From Thalassobaculum fulvum (GTDB lineage Bacteria > Pseudomonadota > Alphaproteobacteria > Thalassobaculales > Thalassobaculaceae), in the NCBI RefSeq assembly GCF_014652915.1, contig NZ_BMZS01000006.1, positions 186,001-250,000 of the forward strand: a stretch of 64,000 nt of DNA. Direction: 5' to 3'. How positions within the stretch are numbered: position 1 is the stretch's first letter; each line of letters starts with the position of its first letter. The notes under the pieces are model-generated. The model worked only from the letters and a program-made list of their open reading frames with translations, was not told the DNA's origin and made no database searches. This document shows positions 41,485 to 50,408 of the stretch, piece after piece. Made by a program: the position numbers and the translations under genes.

Positions 41485-43818
41485 TCACGCCTTGGTCTGG
41501 TCGCCGATCGGCAGGTCGCGGATGCGCTTGCCGCCGGCGTTGGCGATGGCGTTGGTCAGCGCCGGCAGGAACGGCGGCACCGCCGGCTCGCCGACCCCGG
41601 TCGCGTGCACCGCGAACGGATGCGGCACGATGTGGGCATGCACCACCTCCGGGAAATTGTCGGAGCGCACCATCCGGTAGTCGTGGAAGTTGCTCTCCTG
41701 GACCGCGCCGTTCTCGAAGTTGACGCCGCCGTGCATCGCCGCCGTCATCGCGAACACGCACGCCCCCTGCATCTGCGAACGCACCCGCTCCGGGTTGGCG
41801 ACGAAGCCGCAGTCGATGGCGACGTGCACCTCCGGTACCCGCACCGTGCCGTCGGCCCCCAGCGTCACCCGGACCGCCGTGGCGATGTAGGACACGAAGC
41901 TGCGGTGCACGGCGATGCCGAGCCCTTCGCCCTTCGGCAGCTGCCGGCCCCAGCCGGCCTTGGCGGCGGCCAGTTCGACGACGCCGCGCAACCGCCCGGT
42001 GTCGAACGGGAATTCCTCGGCCGGCTCGCCGTTGTTCCACATCGGCTGGGCCAGCCCCATGGCCTGCCAGTCGAGCTTGCGCGGACTGCCGATCATCTCC
42101 AGCAGGAAGTCCTTCTGGTCGCGCCCGAGCTCGTCGGCCAGCTCGGCCGTGATCGACTGCACGGCGAAGGCCCGCGGGATGTTGGACACCGAGCGGAACC
42201 AGCCGACCCTTGTGTGGGCCATCGCCTTGCACTGCTCGGCCCGCACGTTCGGGATCTCGTAGGGCATGTCCTCCAGCCCCATGCCGACCTCGATCGGGTG
42301 CTGCACGCCCTCGTCCGGCGCGAAGGTCGACAGGAACGACGGTGCCGCACTGCGGTGCCGCCAAGCCACCGGCCTGTTGTCCTTGTCGAGGCCGATCTCG
42401 ATCCGCTCGACGCTGGTGGTGTGGTGGTAGCTGTGCCGGATGTCGTCGTCGCGGGTCCACTGCACCCGCACCGGGGTGCCGGCCAGCTTCGACAGGTACG
42501 CCGCCTCGATCGCGAAGTCGCATTTCGACTTCCGCCCGAAGCCACCGCCGAGCAGGGTCACGTGGACCGTGACGTCCTCCTCCTTCATGCCGAGATAGTC
42601 GGCGATGTCGAGGCGGGCGCCGTACGGGCTCTGCAGCGGCCCCCAGACCTCGCACTTGCCGTCGGCGACGTTGGCGAGTGCGACCGGCGGCTCCATCGGC
42701 GCGTGCACCATGTGCTTCTGGTAGTACTCGCGCACGAACACCCTGGCGGCGCCGGCCAGCGCCTTCTCCGGGTCGCCCTGATCGCGCACCGGGTTGCCCG
42801 GGGCCGCGGCCGAGGCGCGCAGCTCCTTCTCGTAGGCGACGGTGTCGAAACCGGCGTGCGGCCCGTCGTCCCAGGCGATCTTGAGGGCGTCGCGGCCCTT
42901 GAGGGCGGCCCAGGTGTTGCGGGCCAGCACCGCGACCCCGCCCAGCGGCTTGAACTTCGAGCCGAGCGGCGTGCCCGGGATCTGCTCGACCCGGACCACG
43001 CCCGGGACCTTCAGCGCGGCGGAAGCGTCGACCGACTTCACGGTGCCGCCGACCACCGGCGGCCGCGCCACCACCGCGAACAGCATGCCGGGCAGCGCCA
43101 CGTCGGCGCCGTACACCGCCTTGCCGGTGGTGATGTCGTGCAGGTCGACGATCTGCACCGCCCCCTTGCCGATGTAGCGGAACGCCTTCTCGTCCTTGTA
43201 TCTGAGCCGGTCGCGCGGCGGCGTCGGCAGCGCCATCGCGGCTTCCGCCAGCTCGCCGTAGCCGGCCCGCAGGCCGAGCGACTTGTGCACGACCTCGTGG
43301 CCGATCGCCTCGACGTCGTCGGGGTCTGCGTTCCACTTCGCCGCTGCCGCCTGTTCGAGCATGTGCCTGACCGCGGCGCCGATGTCGCGGGCCGGCTGGA
43401 TGTGGTGACGCAGGCTGCGGGAGCCGTCGGTGTCCTGGTTGCCGTACTTTTTCTCGTCGCCGACCGCCTGGACGATCTTCACCCGCCCCCAGTCCGCCTC
43501 CATCTCGTCGGCGATGACCATCGGGATGCTGGTGCGCGAGCCGGTGCCCATCTCCGAGCGGTGCGCGACGATCGTCACGGTGCCGTCCGGGGCGATCGCG
43601 ACGAACACGTGCGGGTCGTCGACCACGCCGTTCGGCATGGTCAGACCGCCGTGCTTGTAGGCGACGTAGGCGTCCGCCGGGAACACCTGCAGGGCGACGG
43701 CGAAGCCGGCGGCCCCGGCCAGGAAGCCGCGGCGGCTGACGTTCTCGATCACCGTCCGTCCGGTCCCCCCGGAGGGCAGCGGGCGTGGCGACAGGGTCTT
43801 CTCGATGTGGTGCAGCAT
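41485..43818 (-). CDS. Molybdenum hydroxylase large subunit, IorB-like
   Basis: 777-residue molybdopterin-binding subunit of the xanthine dehydrogenase/aldehyde oxidase family, closest in layout to isoquinoline 1-oxidoreductase beta. A twin-arginine signal (SRRGFLAGAAG, residues 28-38) indicates Tat export of the folded complex to the periplasm. Two Mo-cofactor domains follow, with RSEMGTGSRTSIPM, GGGFGRK, and near the C-terminus GVGEPAVPP, whose Glu is the catalytic base of the family. It lies three bases after the 2Fe-2S subunit gene. Members hydroxylate N-heterocycles or oxidize aldehydes and pass electrons to an outside acceptor; the substrate here is unknown. No FAD subunit is present, as expected for the IorAB type. 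Confidence 0.93.
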   Translation of the reverse strand: MLHHIEKTLSPRPLPSGGTGRTVIENVSRRGFLAGAAGFAVALQVFPADAYVAYKHGGLTMPNGVVDDPHVFVAIAPDGTVTIVAHRSEMGTGSRTSIPMVIADEMEADWGRVKIVQAVGDEKKYGNQDTDGSRSLRHHIQPARDIGAAVRHMLEQAAAAKWNADPDDVEAIGHEVVHKSLGLRAGYGELAEAAMALPTPPRDRLRYKDEKAFRYIGKGAVQIVDLHDITTGKAVYGADVALPGMLFAVVARPPVVGGTVKSVDASAALKVPGVVRVEQIPGTPLGSKFKPLGGVAVLARNTWAALKGRDALKIAWDDGPHAGFDTVAYEKELRASAAAPGNPVRDQGDPEKALAGAARVFVREYYQKHMVHAPMEPPVALANVADGKCEVWGPLQSPYGARLDIADYLGMKEEDVTVHVTLLGGGFGRKSKCDFAIEAAYLSKLAGTPVRVQWTRDDDIRHSYHHTTSVERIEIGLDKDNRPVAWRHRSAAPSFLSTFAPDEGVQHPIEVGMGLEDMPYEIPNVRAEQCKAMAHTRVGWFRSVSNIPRAFAVQSITAELADELGRDQKDFLLEMIGSPRKLDWQAMGLAQPMWNNGEPAEEFPFDTGRLRGVVELAAAKAGWGRQLPKGEGLGIAVHRSFVSYIATAVRVTLGADGTVRVPEVHVAIDCGFVANPERVRSQMQGACVFAMTAAMHGGVNFENGAVQESNFHDYRMVRSDNFPEVVHAHIVPHPFAVHATGVGEPAVPPFLPALTNAIANAGGKRIRDLPIGDQTKA

Positions 43819-43821
43819 GGC

Positions 43822-44274
43822 TCACGCTCCCGTCGAGGCATGGCGGACGGCCGACACGATCCGCTGGTAGCAGCCGCAGCGGCAGACGTTGCCCTGCATG
43901 CCCTCCAGGATCTCCTGGTCGGTCGGATTCGGGTTGGCCTCCAGCATCGCCGCCGCCTGCATGATCTGCCCGGACTGGCAGAATCCGCATTGCGGGACAT
44001 TGAGTTCGCGCCAGGCGATCTGGACCCGGTGGCTCCCGTCGGGCGAAAGCCCTTCGATCGTGGTGACCGACTTGCCGGCCGCCTCCGCGACCGTGGTCAG
44101 GCAGCCGCGCACCGCGACGCCGTCCAGGTGCACCGTGCAGGCGCCGCACAGCCCGACGCCGCAGCCGTACTTGGTCCCGTTGAGGCCCAGCTCGTCGCGG
44201 ACGAACCACAGCAGCGGGGTATCCGGATCGCCGTCGAAGCTCTGCTCGACGCCGTTGATCCTGAGCTTGACCAT
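43822..44274 (-). CDS. 2Fe-2S subunit of molybdenum hydroxylase, IorA-like
   Basis: 150-residue small subunit with two [2Fe-2S] sites: a plant-ferredoxin-type site in [14 protein letters not shown] with a later Cys in VRGC, and a helical site in CGFCQSGQ plus VCRCGCY. It moves electrons from the molybdenum centre of the large subunit to the external acceptor. No signal peptide is visible, so it probably rides out with the Tat-tagged large subunit. ATG 44274 has a strong GGAGGAGAG nine bases upstream. First gene of the two-gene operon. Confidence 0.94.
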   Translation of the reverse strand: MVKLRINGVEQSFDGDPDTPLLWFVRDELGLNGTKYGCGVGLCGACTVHLDGVAVRGCLTTVAEAAGKSVTTIEGLSPDGSHRVQIAWRELNVPQCGFCQSGQIMQAAAMLEANPNPTDQEILEGMQGNVCRCGCYQRIVSAVRHASTGA

Positions 44275-44642
44275 GATTGCCTCTCCTCCCGGTTGCGTGC
44301 GCCGGATGCCACGGGGAGAGAAGCCGCGAGGTAGGCAGCGGCGCCCGCGCGGGCCGGCACCGGGCCGGTCGACCCGGCCACTGGTATGGTAGTCGACTCA
44401 TACGATGACCGGTCAATGCAATTCGGCATGGTAAAGCGGGAACCAGGCCTGTTCCGGCAATGCGCGAATCCCCCTGAAGGCAGGTGGATATCGCGGACGA
44501 TGGCGGTCCCGGCGCGGTCGCGATAACGGAATTGTGAACGCTCCCCGATGCGGCGACCGGAGCGGTGGCACCGGACCGTTCCGGGACGCTAGTATCGGCC
44601 GCCCGGGGCCGGTGCGGCCTCGCCCGTCCTCGAGGAACGTCG
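44275..44642. promoter_or_regulatory. 368-bp divergent intergenic region
   Basis: Gap between the molybdenum hydroxylase operon (minus) and galE (plus). The perfect palindrome TGACCGGTCA (44406-44415) overlaps a minus-strand TTGACC (44416-44411); a TACCAT follows, but at a long 19-bp spacing. This is a candidate promoter-operator for the hydroxylase genes. Near 44519-44541 is a chance likeness to a lac operator half. No gene or RNA is recognised in the rest. Confidence 0.35.
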
Positions 44643-45641
44643 ATGGCACGCATACTCGTCACCGGCGGGGCCGGCTATGTCGGCTCGCATGCCTGCAAGG
44701 CCCTTGCCCGCGCCGGGCACGAGCCGGTGGCGCTGGACAACCTGGCGCAGGGCGACCGCTCCCTGGTGCGCTGGGGGCCGTTCGAGGTCGGCGACATCAC
44801 CGATCCGGCCGGCCTGGACGCCGTGTTCCGCCGGTACAGCCCGGAAGCCGTCATGCACTTTGCGGCGGTCACGAATGTCGGCGAGTCGGTCGAGAACCCG
44901 GATCTCTACTTCCGAACCAATGTCGACGGCACGGTGACCCTGCTCGAGGCGATGGAGCGCCATCGGGTCGACGTCCTGGTGTTCTCCAGCAGCTGCGCCG
45001 TCTACGGCGCCCCGGACGCCGTACCGGTATCCGAAGACCACCGGCTGGCCCCCGTCACCCCGTACGGCGCCAGCAAGCTGATGGTCGAGCGCATTCTGTC
45101 CGACTTCGGCCAGACGAGGGGACTCCGGTCCCTGTCCCTGCGCTACTTCAACGCCGCCGGCGCCGACCCGGACGGCGAGACCGGTGAGATCCACGATCCC
45201 GAGACCCATGCGGTTCCGCTGCTGCTGATGGCGGCCACCGGCCGGCTTCCACGGTTCGACATATTCGGCTCCGACTATCCGACGCCGGACGGCAGTGCGA
45301 TCCGTGACTACGTCCACGTAAGCGACCTTGCCGACGCGCACGTTTGCGCCCTCGACCATCTGCTGAGGGGCGGCGGCAGTGCCGTGGTCAACCTCGGAAC
45401 GGGACGGGGTACGTCGGTGCTGCAGCTGATCGAGGCGGTCGAGCGGACGACCGGCCGGCCGGTGCCCCACCGCCTGCAGCCGCGCCGCGTCGGCGACCCG
45501 CCTATCCTGGTCGCCGATCCCGGCAGGGCCGGCACGCTGCTGGGCTGGCGGCCGCGGTTCCTCGAGATGGCCGACATCATCGCGACGGCCCATGCCTGGA
45601 TGGAGCGGCCGGTCGGGGTGCGACGGACCGCCCGCGGCTGA
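44643..45641 (+). CDS. galE: UDP-glucose 4-epimerase
   Basis: Extended SDR enzyme of 332 residues that interconverts UDP-glucose and UDP-galactose with tightly bound NAD, in the cytoplasm. Marks: nucleotide-binding [15 protein letters not shown], catalytic Ser in [14 protein letters not shown] with the catalytic Tyr and Lys, and the GalE-typical [10 protein letters not shown]. Usual length for the family. ATG 44643 is preceded by GAGGA; an in-frame ATG at 44565 would add a Pro/Arg-rich stretch foreign to the family. It probably serves lipopolysaccharide or exopolysaccharide synthesis; no sugar-transfer gene is next to it. It points toward the tRNA gene on the other strand. Confidence 0.93.
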   Translation: MARILVTGGAGYVGSHACKALARAGHEPVALDNLAQGDRSLVRWGPFEVGDITDPAGLDAVFRRYSPEAVMHFAAVTNVGESVENPDLYFRTNVDGTVTLLEAMERHRVDVLVFSSSCAVYGAPDAVPVSEDHRLAPVTPYGASKLMVERILSDFGQTRGLRSLSLRYFNAAGADPDGETGEIHDPETHAVPLLLMAATGRLPRFDIFGSDYPTPDGSAIRDYVHVSDLADAHVCALDHLLRGGGSAVVNLGTGRGTSVLQLIEAVERTTGRPVPHRLQPRRVGDPPILVADPGRAGTLLGWRPRFLEMADIIATAHAWMERPVGVRRTARG

Positions 45642-45718
45642 CCTCGGCCGTCACGGGCGCACGCGAACGGCCGGCAGCACCGCCGCCGCCATACTCGCCG
45701 AGAATGTCCGAAAGGGAA

Positions 45719-45795
45719 TGGCGCACCCGACAGGATTCGAACCTGTGACCTCTGCCTTCGGAGGGCAGCACTCTATCCAGCTGAGCTACGGGTGC
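45719..45795 (-). tRNA. tRNA-Arg (anticodon CCG)
   Basis: Complete 77-nt cloverleaf. The acceptor arms GCACCCG and CGGGTGC pair, the D arm has AGCTCAGCTGGATAGAG, the anticodon arm is CTGCC-CTCCGAA-GGCAG with anticodon CCG (reads CGG), and the T arm has GGTTCGAATCC. The 3' CCA is encoded (45721-45719). Confidence 0.97.
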
Positions 45796-45807
45796 GTCAG
45801 ACGGCGG

Positions 45808-45836
45808 AACCTAATGCGGTTCGTTCCGCGGTGCAA
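45808..45836 (-). promoter_or_regulatory. Probable promoter of tRNA-Arg
   Basis: TTGCAC (45836-45831) and TAGGTT (45813-45808) on the minus strand, 17 bp apart, end 12 bp before the mature tRNA 5' end. The spacing fits a start of transcription a few bases ahead of the tRNA. Confidence 0.45.
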
Positions 45837-45861
45837 GGCATGAAGCGCTGCTTGTCGGCGG

Positions 45862-45970
45862 ATGGGTCCCGGGTCGCGCTACGCTTGCCCGGGATGAGGA
45901 TTGGGGAAGGCGCTTCACAACATTCCTCATCCCCGACGGACGCGCGACAGCGCGACCGATCCGGGACCCA
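45862..45970. repeat. Intergenic palindromic element, copy B
   Basis: Left arm ATGGGTCCCGG to CCGGGATGAGGA (45862-45900) and right arm CCTCATCCCC to CCGGGACCCA (45923-45970) are inverted copies, each able to fold alone. It lies between the N-carbamoyl hydrolase stop and the tRNA gene. Confidence 0.8.
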
Positions 45971-45981
45971 CCCCAACCAAC

Positions 45982-46965
45982 CTAGGCCTTCCGCCCCAGC
46001 GCCGGGTCGATCTTCACCGCGTCTTCCGGCGACACCACGCCGGCGGTGCCGGTGATCAGCCCGTAGGCGTGCGGCTGGCGGTGCTTGTGGAAGGCGAACA
46101 CCGTCTCCTTGTAGGACCGGCACAGGTCCAGGTCGCAGTCGGCGGTGATCAGCTCGTCGCCCTCGGTGACGGCCAGCGCCACGGTCTCGCCGGACGGCGC
46201 GATGATCTGGGTGCCGCCCATCTGGTGCACCCCCTCCTCGACCCCGGCCTTGGCGACGCCGACCACCCAGGTGCCGTTCTGGTAGGCACCGGACTGCATC
46301 ACCAGGGTGTTGTGGTGCCAGGACAGGGCGTCGTGCTCGGGCGCCGGCGGGTTGTGGATCGGCGTGTTGTAGCCGAGCAGCACCATCTCGACGCCCTGCA
46401 GGCCCATGACCCGGTAGGTCTCCGGCCAGCGCCGGTCGTTGCAGATCGCCATGCCGATCCGGCCGCCGAACGCGTCGGCCACCCGAAAGCCCAGGTTGCC
46501 GGGCTCGAAATAGCGCTTCTCGAGGTGCTGGAAAGCCCGCCACGGCTCGTGCTCGGCGTGGCCGGGCAGGTGAACCTTGCGGTATTTCGAGACGATCCGG
46601 CCGTCGCCGTCGACCAGGATCGCGGTGTTGAAGCGGCGCCTGGCGCCGTCCTCGTGGGTCAGTTCCGCGTAGCCGAGGTAGAAGCCGATGCCGAGGCGCT
46701 TCGCCTCGTCGAACAGCGGCGCGGTCTCCGGCCCCGGCATCTCGGTCTCGTACCAGCGGTCGAGCTCGGCCTCGTCCTCGATGTACCAGCGCGGATAGAA
46801 GGTGGTCAGCGCCAGCTCCGGGAACACCACCAGCTTGCAGCCGCGGGCATGCGCCCGGCGCAGCAGGGCGATCAGCCGCTCGACCACCTGGGCGCGGGTC
46901 TCGTCCTTGGCGATCGGGCCGAGCTGGGCGGCCCCGACGGCGACGATGCGGGTGCTACCTGACAT
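45982..46965 (-). CDS. N-carbamoyl-D-amino acid hydrolase (nitrilase superfamily)
   Basis: 327-residue carbon-nitrogen hydrolase closely resembling Agrobacterium N-carbamoyl-D-amino acid amidohydrolase along its whole length. The catalytic Glu-Lys-Cys set is in FPELALTTFYPR, KYRKVHLPGH and ICNDRRWPETYRVMG. It cleaves N-carbamoyl-D-amino acids to D-amino acid, CO2 and ammonia in the cytoplasm, normally after a hydantoinase. ATG 46965, with GGAG upstream, starts the family domain; the open frame before it is repeat sequence. No hydantoinase, racemase or transporter for hydantoins is in the window, so the natural substrate may be another carbamoyl compound. Palindromic elements flank it on both sides, suggesting a single-gene unit. 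Confidence 0.92.
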   Translation of the reverse strand: MSGSTRIVAVGAAQLGPIAKDETRAQVVERLIALLRRAHARGCKLVVFPELALTTFYPRWYIEDEAELDRWYETEMPGPETAPLFDEAKRLGIGFYLGYAELTHEDGARRRFNTAILVDGDGRIVSKYRKVHLPGHAEHEPWRAFQHLEKRYFEPGNLGFRVADAFGGRIGMAICNDRRWPETYRVMGLQGVEMVLLGYNTPIHNPPAPEHDALSWHHNTLVMQSGAYQNGTWVVGVAKAGVEEGVHQMGGTQIIAPSGETVALAVTEGDELITADCDLDLCRSYKETVFAFHKHRQPHAYGLITGTAGVVSPEDAVKIDPALGRKA

Positions 46966-46983
46966 CTGATGCTCCGTGTGGTC

Positions 46984-47031
46984 ATGGATCCCGGATCGGG
47001 TCCGCCTTCGGCGGTCCCGTCCGGGATGAGG
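46984..47031. repeat. Intergenic palindromic element, copy C
   Basis: Single-arm version: ATGGATCCCGGATCGGG to CCGTCCGGGATGAGG, with an internal hairpin CCGCC-TTCG-GGCGG. It lies directly upstream of the N-carbamoyl hydrolase start. Confidence 0.75.
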
Positions 47032-47120
47032 GCTGGAGAGGGAATCCATACTCCGGTTCCCGGCCCGCATGCCAGCGGCAAGCCGCCGTTCGTGGCCGTC
47101 GCGTAGATGCCCGTCGCGAC

Positions 47121-47244
47121 GTGGGTCCCGGAGCCGGACGCATGCGCGTCCCCTCCGGGATGACGATGCGAGGGAGAACAGCTGCCCCGGAGAAGCCTCT
47201 CTCCTTCGTCATTCCGGAGACGCGCAGCGGGCTCCGGAATCCAC
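47121..47244. repeat. Intergenic palindromic element, copy D
   Basis: Left arm GTGGGTCCCGGAGCC to CCGGGATGACGA (47121-47166), right arm CGTCATTCCGGAG to GGCTCCGGAATCCAC (47207-47244). It is a more diverged copy of the same family, downstream of the TauD-type gene. Together with copy C it fills the 299-bp gap between the two minus-strand genes. Confidence 0.75.
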
Positions 47245-47264
47245 CCGCCGCGCCGACGCCCGCC

Positions 47265-48104
47265 TTACACCGGCTTGTCGCCGCCGAGCGTGATGCGGTG
47301 CATGAGCCGGCGGAAGCCGTGGTAGTCGTTGATCGGGTTGTGCTGGGTGCAGCGGTTGTCCCAGAACGCCACGGCACCCGGGGTCCAGCGGAACCGGCAG
47401 GTGAACTCGGCCTTGATCTGGTGCCGGAACAGGAACTCCAGGATCGGCTGGCTCTCGTCCTCGGTCATGCCCTCGAAGTGGGTGGTGTGGGCGACGTTCA
47501 CGTACAGCGCCTTGCGGCCGGTCTCCGGATGGGTGCGCACCACCGGGTGGCGCGACACCAGCTCGTCGCCCTTCATGCCGACCGAGGAGTGCTTCAGCAT
47601 GTCGGTGCGGGTCTGCTGGACCCGGCCCTTGCCGGAGATGTTGACCGCTGTCAGCCCGTCCAGGAACCGCCGCATCGGCTCCGACAGGGCCTCGTAGGCC
47701 AGGTACTGGTTGGCGAACTCGGTGTCGCCGCCATAGGGCGGGATGTCGATGCCGTACAGGATCGTGCCCATCGGCGGGACCTGCTGGTAGGTCGTGTCCG
47801 AGTGCCAGATGCCGCCGAAGTTGTTGCGGTCCTCCTCGCGCTTGAGGATCGGCGTGATCTCCGGGTAGCCGTCCAGCCCCTTCACGAACGGATAGGCCAC
47901 CGGCTCGCCGAACCGCCCGGCGAACGCCATGAAGCGGTCGGGCGACAGCTCCTGGTCGCGGAAGAACACCACCAGGTGATCCAGCAGCGCCCGGCGGATC
48001 GCACCGACGGTCTCGTCCGAGAGATCCTGCGACAGGTCGACCCCGGCGATCTCGGCGCCGATCGCGCCTGCGACCGGACTGACGGCGATGCTGTTCTGAA
48101 GCAT
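47265..48104 (-). CDS. TauD/TfdA-family 2-oxoglutarate dioxygenase
   Basis: 279-residue Fe(II)/2-oxoglutarate-dependent oxygenase. The iron ligands are His and Asp of IWHSDTTY and the distal His in CTQHNPIND; the Arg that binds 2-oxoglutarate is in GFRRLMHR. The family includes taurine, alkylsulfate, 2,4-D and gamma-butyrobetaine-like hydroxylases. The opening SIAVSPVAGAIGAEIAGVDL is the standard TauD N-terminus, and length is normal. ATG 48104 is used, with a purine-rich GAAGGGA upstream. It is divergent from the MetX-like hydrolase gene, with 109 bp between the start codons. The substrate is not indicated; no ABC transporter of the tau or ssu type accompanies it. Confidence 0.92.
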   Translation of the reverse strand: MLQNSIAVSPVAGAIGAEIAGVDLSQDLSDETVGAIRRALLDHLVVFFRDQELSPDRFMAFAGRFGEPVAYPFVKGLDGYPEITPILKREEDRNNFGGIWHSDTTYQQVPPMGTILYGIDIPPYGGDTEFANQYLAYEALSEPMRRFLDGLTAVNISGKGRVQQTRTDMLKHSSVGMKGDELVSRHPVVRTHPETGRKALYVNVAHTTHFEGMTEDESQPILEFLFRHQIKAEFTCRFRWTPGAVAFWDNRCTQHNPINDYHGFRRLMHRITLGGDKPV

Positions 48105-48213
48105 GGCGAATCCCTTCTCGCGTCTCCTGCCCGTGGAACGCTAGCGCGGCCGGCGGGCACGGCCTACCGTAACCGGCGCAAAACTGATCGGCGATTCAGG
48201 AAAGGATGCGGGG

Positions 48214-49227
48214 ATGCCCGACGCGCAGGTCTTCGAACTCGGCTCCATGAAGCTGCAGCGCGGCATGACCGTGCCGAACGCCCGGATCGTCTACCAGACC
48301 TACGGCACCCTGGCGCCGGACAAGTCGAACGTCGTGCTGTACCCGACCTCCTACGGTGCCCAGCACCACGACACCGAGTGGCTGATCGCGCCCGACCGCA
48401 TCCTCGACCCCGGCCGCTGGTTCGTGGTGATCCCCAACATGTTCACCAACGGGCTGTCGACCTCGCCCGGCAACATGGCCGAGCCGTTCGGCCACGGCCG
48501 GTTCCCGGAGTTCACCCACTGGGACAACGTGCACGCCCAGAAGCGGCTGCTCGAGGAGGTGTTCGGGATCGAGCGGATCGCGCTGGCCTATGGCTGGTCC
48601 ATGGGCGGCCAGCAGGCGCTGCACTGGGGCGCGATCTTCCCGGACCGGGTCGAACGGATCTGCGCGGTCTGCACCTCGGCTCGCACCTCGGTCCACAACA
48701 AGGTGTTCATCGATGGCACCCGCGCGGCGCTGACCGCCGACCCGGCCTGGCGCGGCTCGTACTTCGACGGCCGGCCGGTCGCCGGCCTGCGCGCCATGGG
48801 ACGGGTCTACGCCGGCTGGGCGATGAGCCAGGCATTCTACCGGGAGAAGCTGTACCTGCAGGCCGGGTTCAGCGACCTGGAGGACTGGCTGGTGCGGAGC
48901 TGGGAGGGCAATTTCCTGCGCCGCAACGCCGACGACCTGGTGGCCAGCTTCAAGACCTGGGAGCTGTCGGACATCAGCGACAACGAGATCTACCAAGGCG
49001 ACCTGGACAAGGCGCTGGGCGCGATCACCGCCAGGTCGATGATCATGCCGTCGCGCACCGACCTGTACTTCACGCCCGAGGACAGCGAGGCCGAGACCGC
49101 GAAGATGCCGAACGCCGAGTTCCGCCCGATCGAATCGATCTGGGGCCACCGAGCCGGCAACCCGGCGCTGAACCCGGAGGACATGCGCTTCATCCGCAAG
49201 GCGGTCGACGACCTGACGGCCGCCTGA
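48214..49227 (+). CDS. MetX-like alpha/beta hydrolase
   Basis: 337-residue alpha/beta-hydrolase of the homoserine acetyltransferase-like group (COG2021). The nucleophile elbow is GWSMGGQQALHWG (Ser near 128), the acid is in SRTDLYFTPED and the His in IWGHRAGNP. The opening FELGSMKLQRG and the VYQTYGTL strand are typical. True MetX proteins carry extra conserved residues for homoserine binding that I cannot confirm here, so a hydrolase of unknown substrate is the safer call. ATG 48214 has GGAAAGGATGCGGGG before it. It stands alone on the plus strand ahead of the DMT exporter gene, 203 bp away. Confidence 0.88.
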   Translation: MPDAQVFELGSMKLQRGMTVPNARIVYQTYGTLAPDKSNVVLYPTSYGAQHHDTEWLIAPDRILDPGRWFVVIPNMFTNGLSTSPGNMAEPFGHGRFPEFTHWDNVHAQKRLLEEVFGIERIALAYGWSMGGQQALHWGAIFPDRVERICAVCTSARTSVHNKVFIDGTRAALTADPAWRGSYFDGRPVAGLRAMGRVYAGWAMSQAFYREKLYLQAGFSDLEDWLVRSWEGNFLRRNADDLVASFKTWELSDISDNEIYQGDLDKALGAITARSMIMPSRTDLYFTPEDSEAETAKMPNAEFRPIESIWGHRAGNPALNPEDMRFIRKAVDDLTAA

Positions 49228-49430
49228 AGAACGCCGTCGGCGGCCGGGCGGCCTATATCGCCGGAAGGTGGCGGCCGCGGCGATCGTGATCGAGCCGCCG
49301 CGCGGACCGGCTTCGCGCCGTGGAGCCGGCCATACGGGACAGCGGTTCTTGCCGCAATCCGCTTGCGCCAGGGACCGTGTTGGTCCCGAATGTCGAGAGG
49401 GCGTCCTGCCCGTCAGCCGAGCCGAGTCCG

Positions 49431-50405
49431 ATGGCATCCCAAACGGCGGCGCCCGCCGCCGCCCCAGCAGCCGATACCGCACCGCCCGACCGGCCGCTGC
49501 TGGCGATCGGCCTGCTGCTCGGCGCCAACTTCGTGTTCACCGCCATGGACGGATTCGCCAAGGGCCTGGCTGGCACCGGCATGGCGGCCGAGCAGATCAT
49601 CCTGATCCGCTACCTGCTGGTCACCGCCCTGTTGGTGCCGGCGGTGCTGCGGCACTGGGGCGCCCGGCCCTGGCGGACCGGCCGCCCGGTCGCCCACGTG
49701 GTGCGCGGCGTGCTGCTGATCGGCTCGGCGACCCTGTTCGTGCACGCCATGACCCACCTGCCGCTGGAGACCGCGACCGCCATCGGCTTCGTCTCGCCGC
49801 TGTACGTGACCGCACTGTCGATCCCGTTCCTCGGCGAGAAGGTCGGGATCCGGCGCTGGGCGGCGGTCGGGGCCGGCTTCCTCGGGGTGATGCTGATCCT
49901 GCGGCCGGGTACCGACGTGTTCCAGCCGGCCATGCTGATCCCGCTGGTGTCGTCGCTGTGCTGGGCCGGCGGCCTGATCATCACCCGGCAGATGCGCGGC
50001 ACCGAGAAGCCGCTGACCATCCTGATCTGGTCGACCGCCGCCGGGCTGGTCGCGATCGCCCCGCTCGGGCTGGCCGACTGGCGGACGCCGACGGTGCGCG
50101 ACTGGGGGTTCTTCGCCGCCATCGCCGCCTGCCACGTGGCCGGCCAGTACCTGACGATCCGCGCCTTCATGCTGGCCTCGGCCTCGCTGATCGCGCCGTT
50201 CTCCTACAGCACCCTGCTGTGGGCGATGCTGATCGGCGCCTTCGCCTTCGGCTCCTTTCCCGACGCCGCGACCCTGATCGGGGCCGGCGTGCTGGTCGCC
50301 GCCGGCGTCTATGTCTGGCACCGCGAGCGGCAGGTCACCGGCAAGCCGACCAATCCCGGCGGCTCGATCGCCGAGGTGGCGGAGGCCGAGGCAGGCAACC
50401 CCTAG
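49431..50405 (+). CDS. EamA/DMT-family transporter
   Basis: Inner-membrane permease of 324 residues with about ten transmembrane segments arranged as two EamA repeats (GLLLGANFVFTAMDGFAKGL begins the first; the second starts near VSSLCWAGGLIITRQM). Members export amino acids, nucleosides or small metabolites by drug/metabolite antiport. ATG 49431 is preferred to the in-frame ATG at 49320, whose extra 37 residues are hydrophilic and Pro/Ser-rich; the ribosome site is weak. It converges with the RpiR-type regulator gene, only three bases apart. Substrate unknown. Confidence 0.9.
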   Translation: MASQTAAPAAAPAADTAPPDRPLLAIGLLLGANFVFTAMDGFAKGLAGTGMAAEQIILIRYLLVTALLVPAVLRHWGARPWRTGRPVAHVVRGVLLIGSATLFVHAMTHLPLETATAIGFVSPLYVTALSIPFLGEKVGIRRWAAVGAGFLGVMLILRPGTDVFQPAMLIPLVSSLCWAGGLIITRQMRGTEKPLTILIWSTAAGLVAIAPLGLADWRTPTVRDWGFFAAIAACHVAGQYLTIRAFMLASASLIAPFSYSTLLWAMLIGAFAFGSFPDAATLIGAGVLVAAGVYVWHRERQVTGKPTNPGGSIAEVAEAEAGNP

Positions 50406-50408
50406 CTA

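Noticed and set aside
44519-44541. String resembling a lac operator upstream of galE
   Set aside because: Only a partial match, not a proper palindrome, with no LacI-type gene nearby; judged chance.
44643-45641. galE as a sugar-tailoring gene of the PKS cluster
   Set aside because: It is about 7 kb away, on the other strand, behind unrelated genes, and no glycosyltransferase or deoxysugar gene is present.
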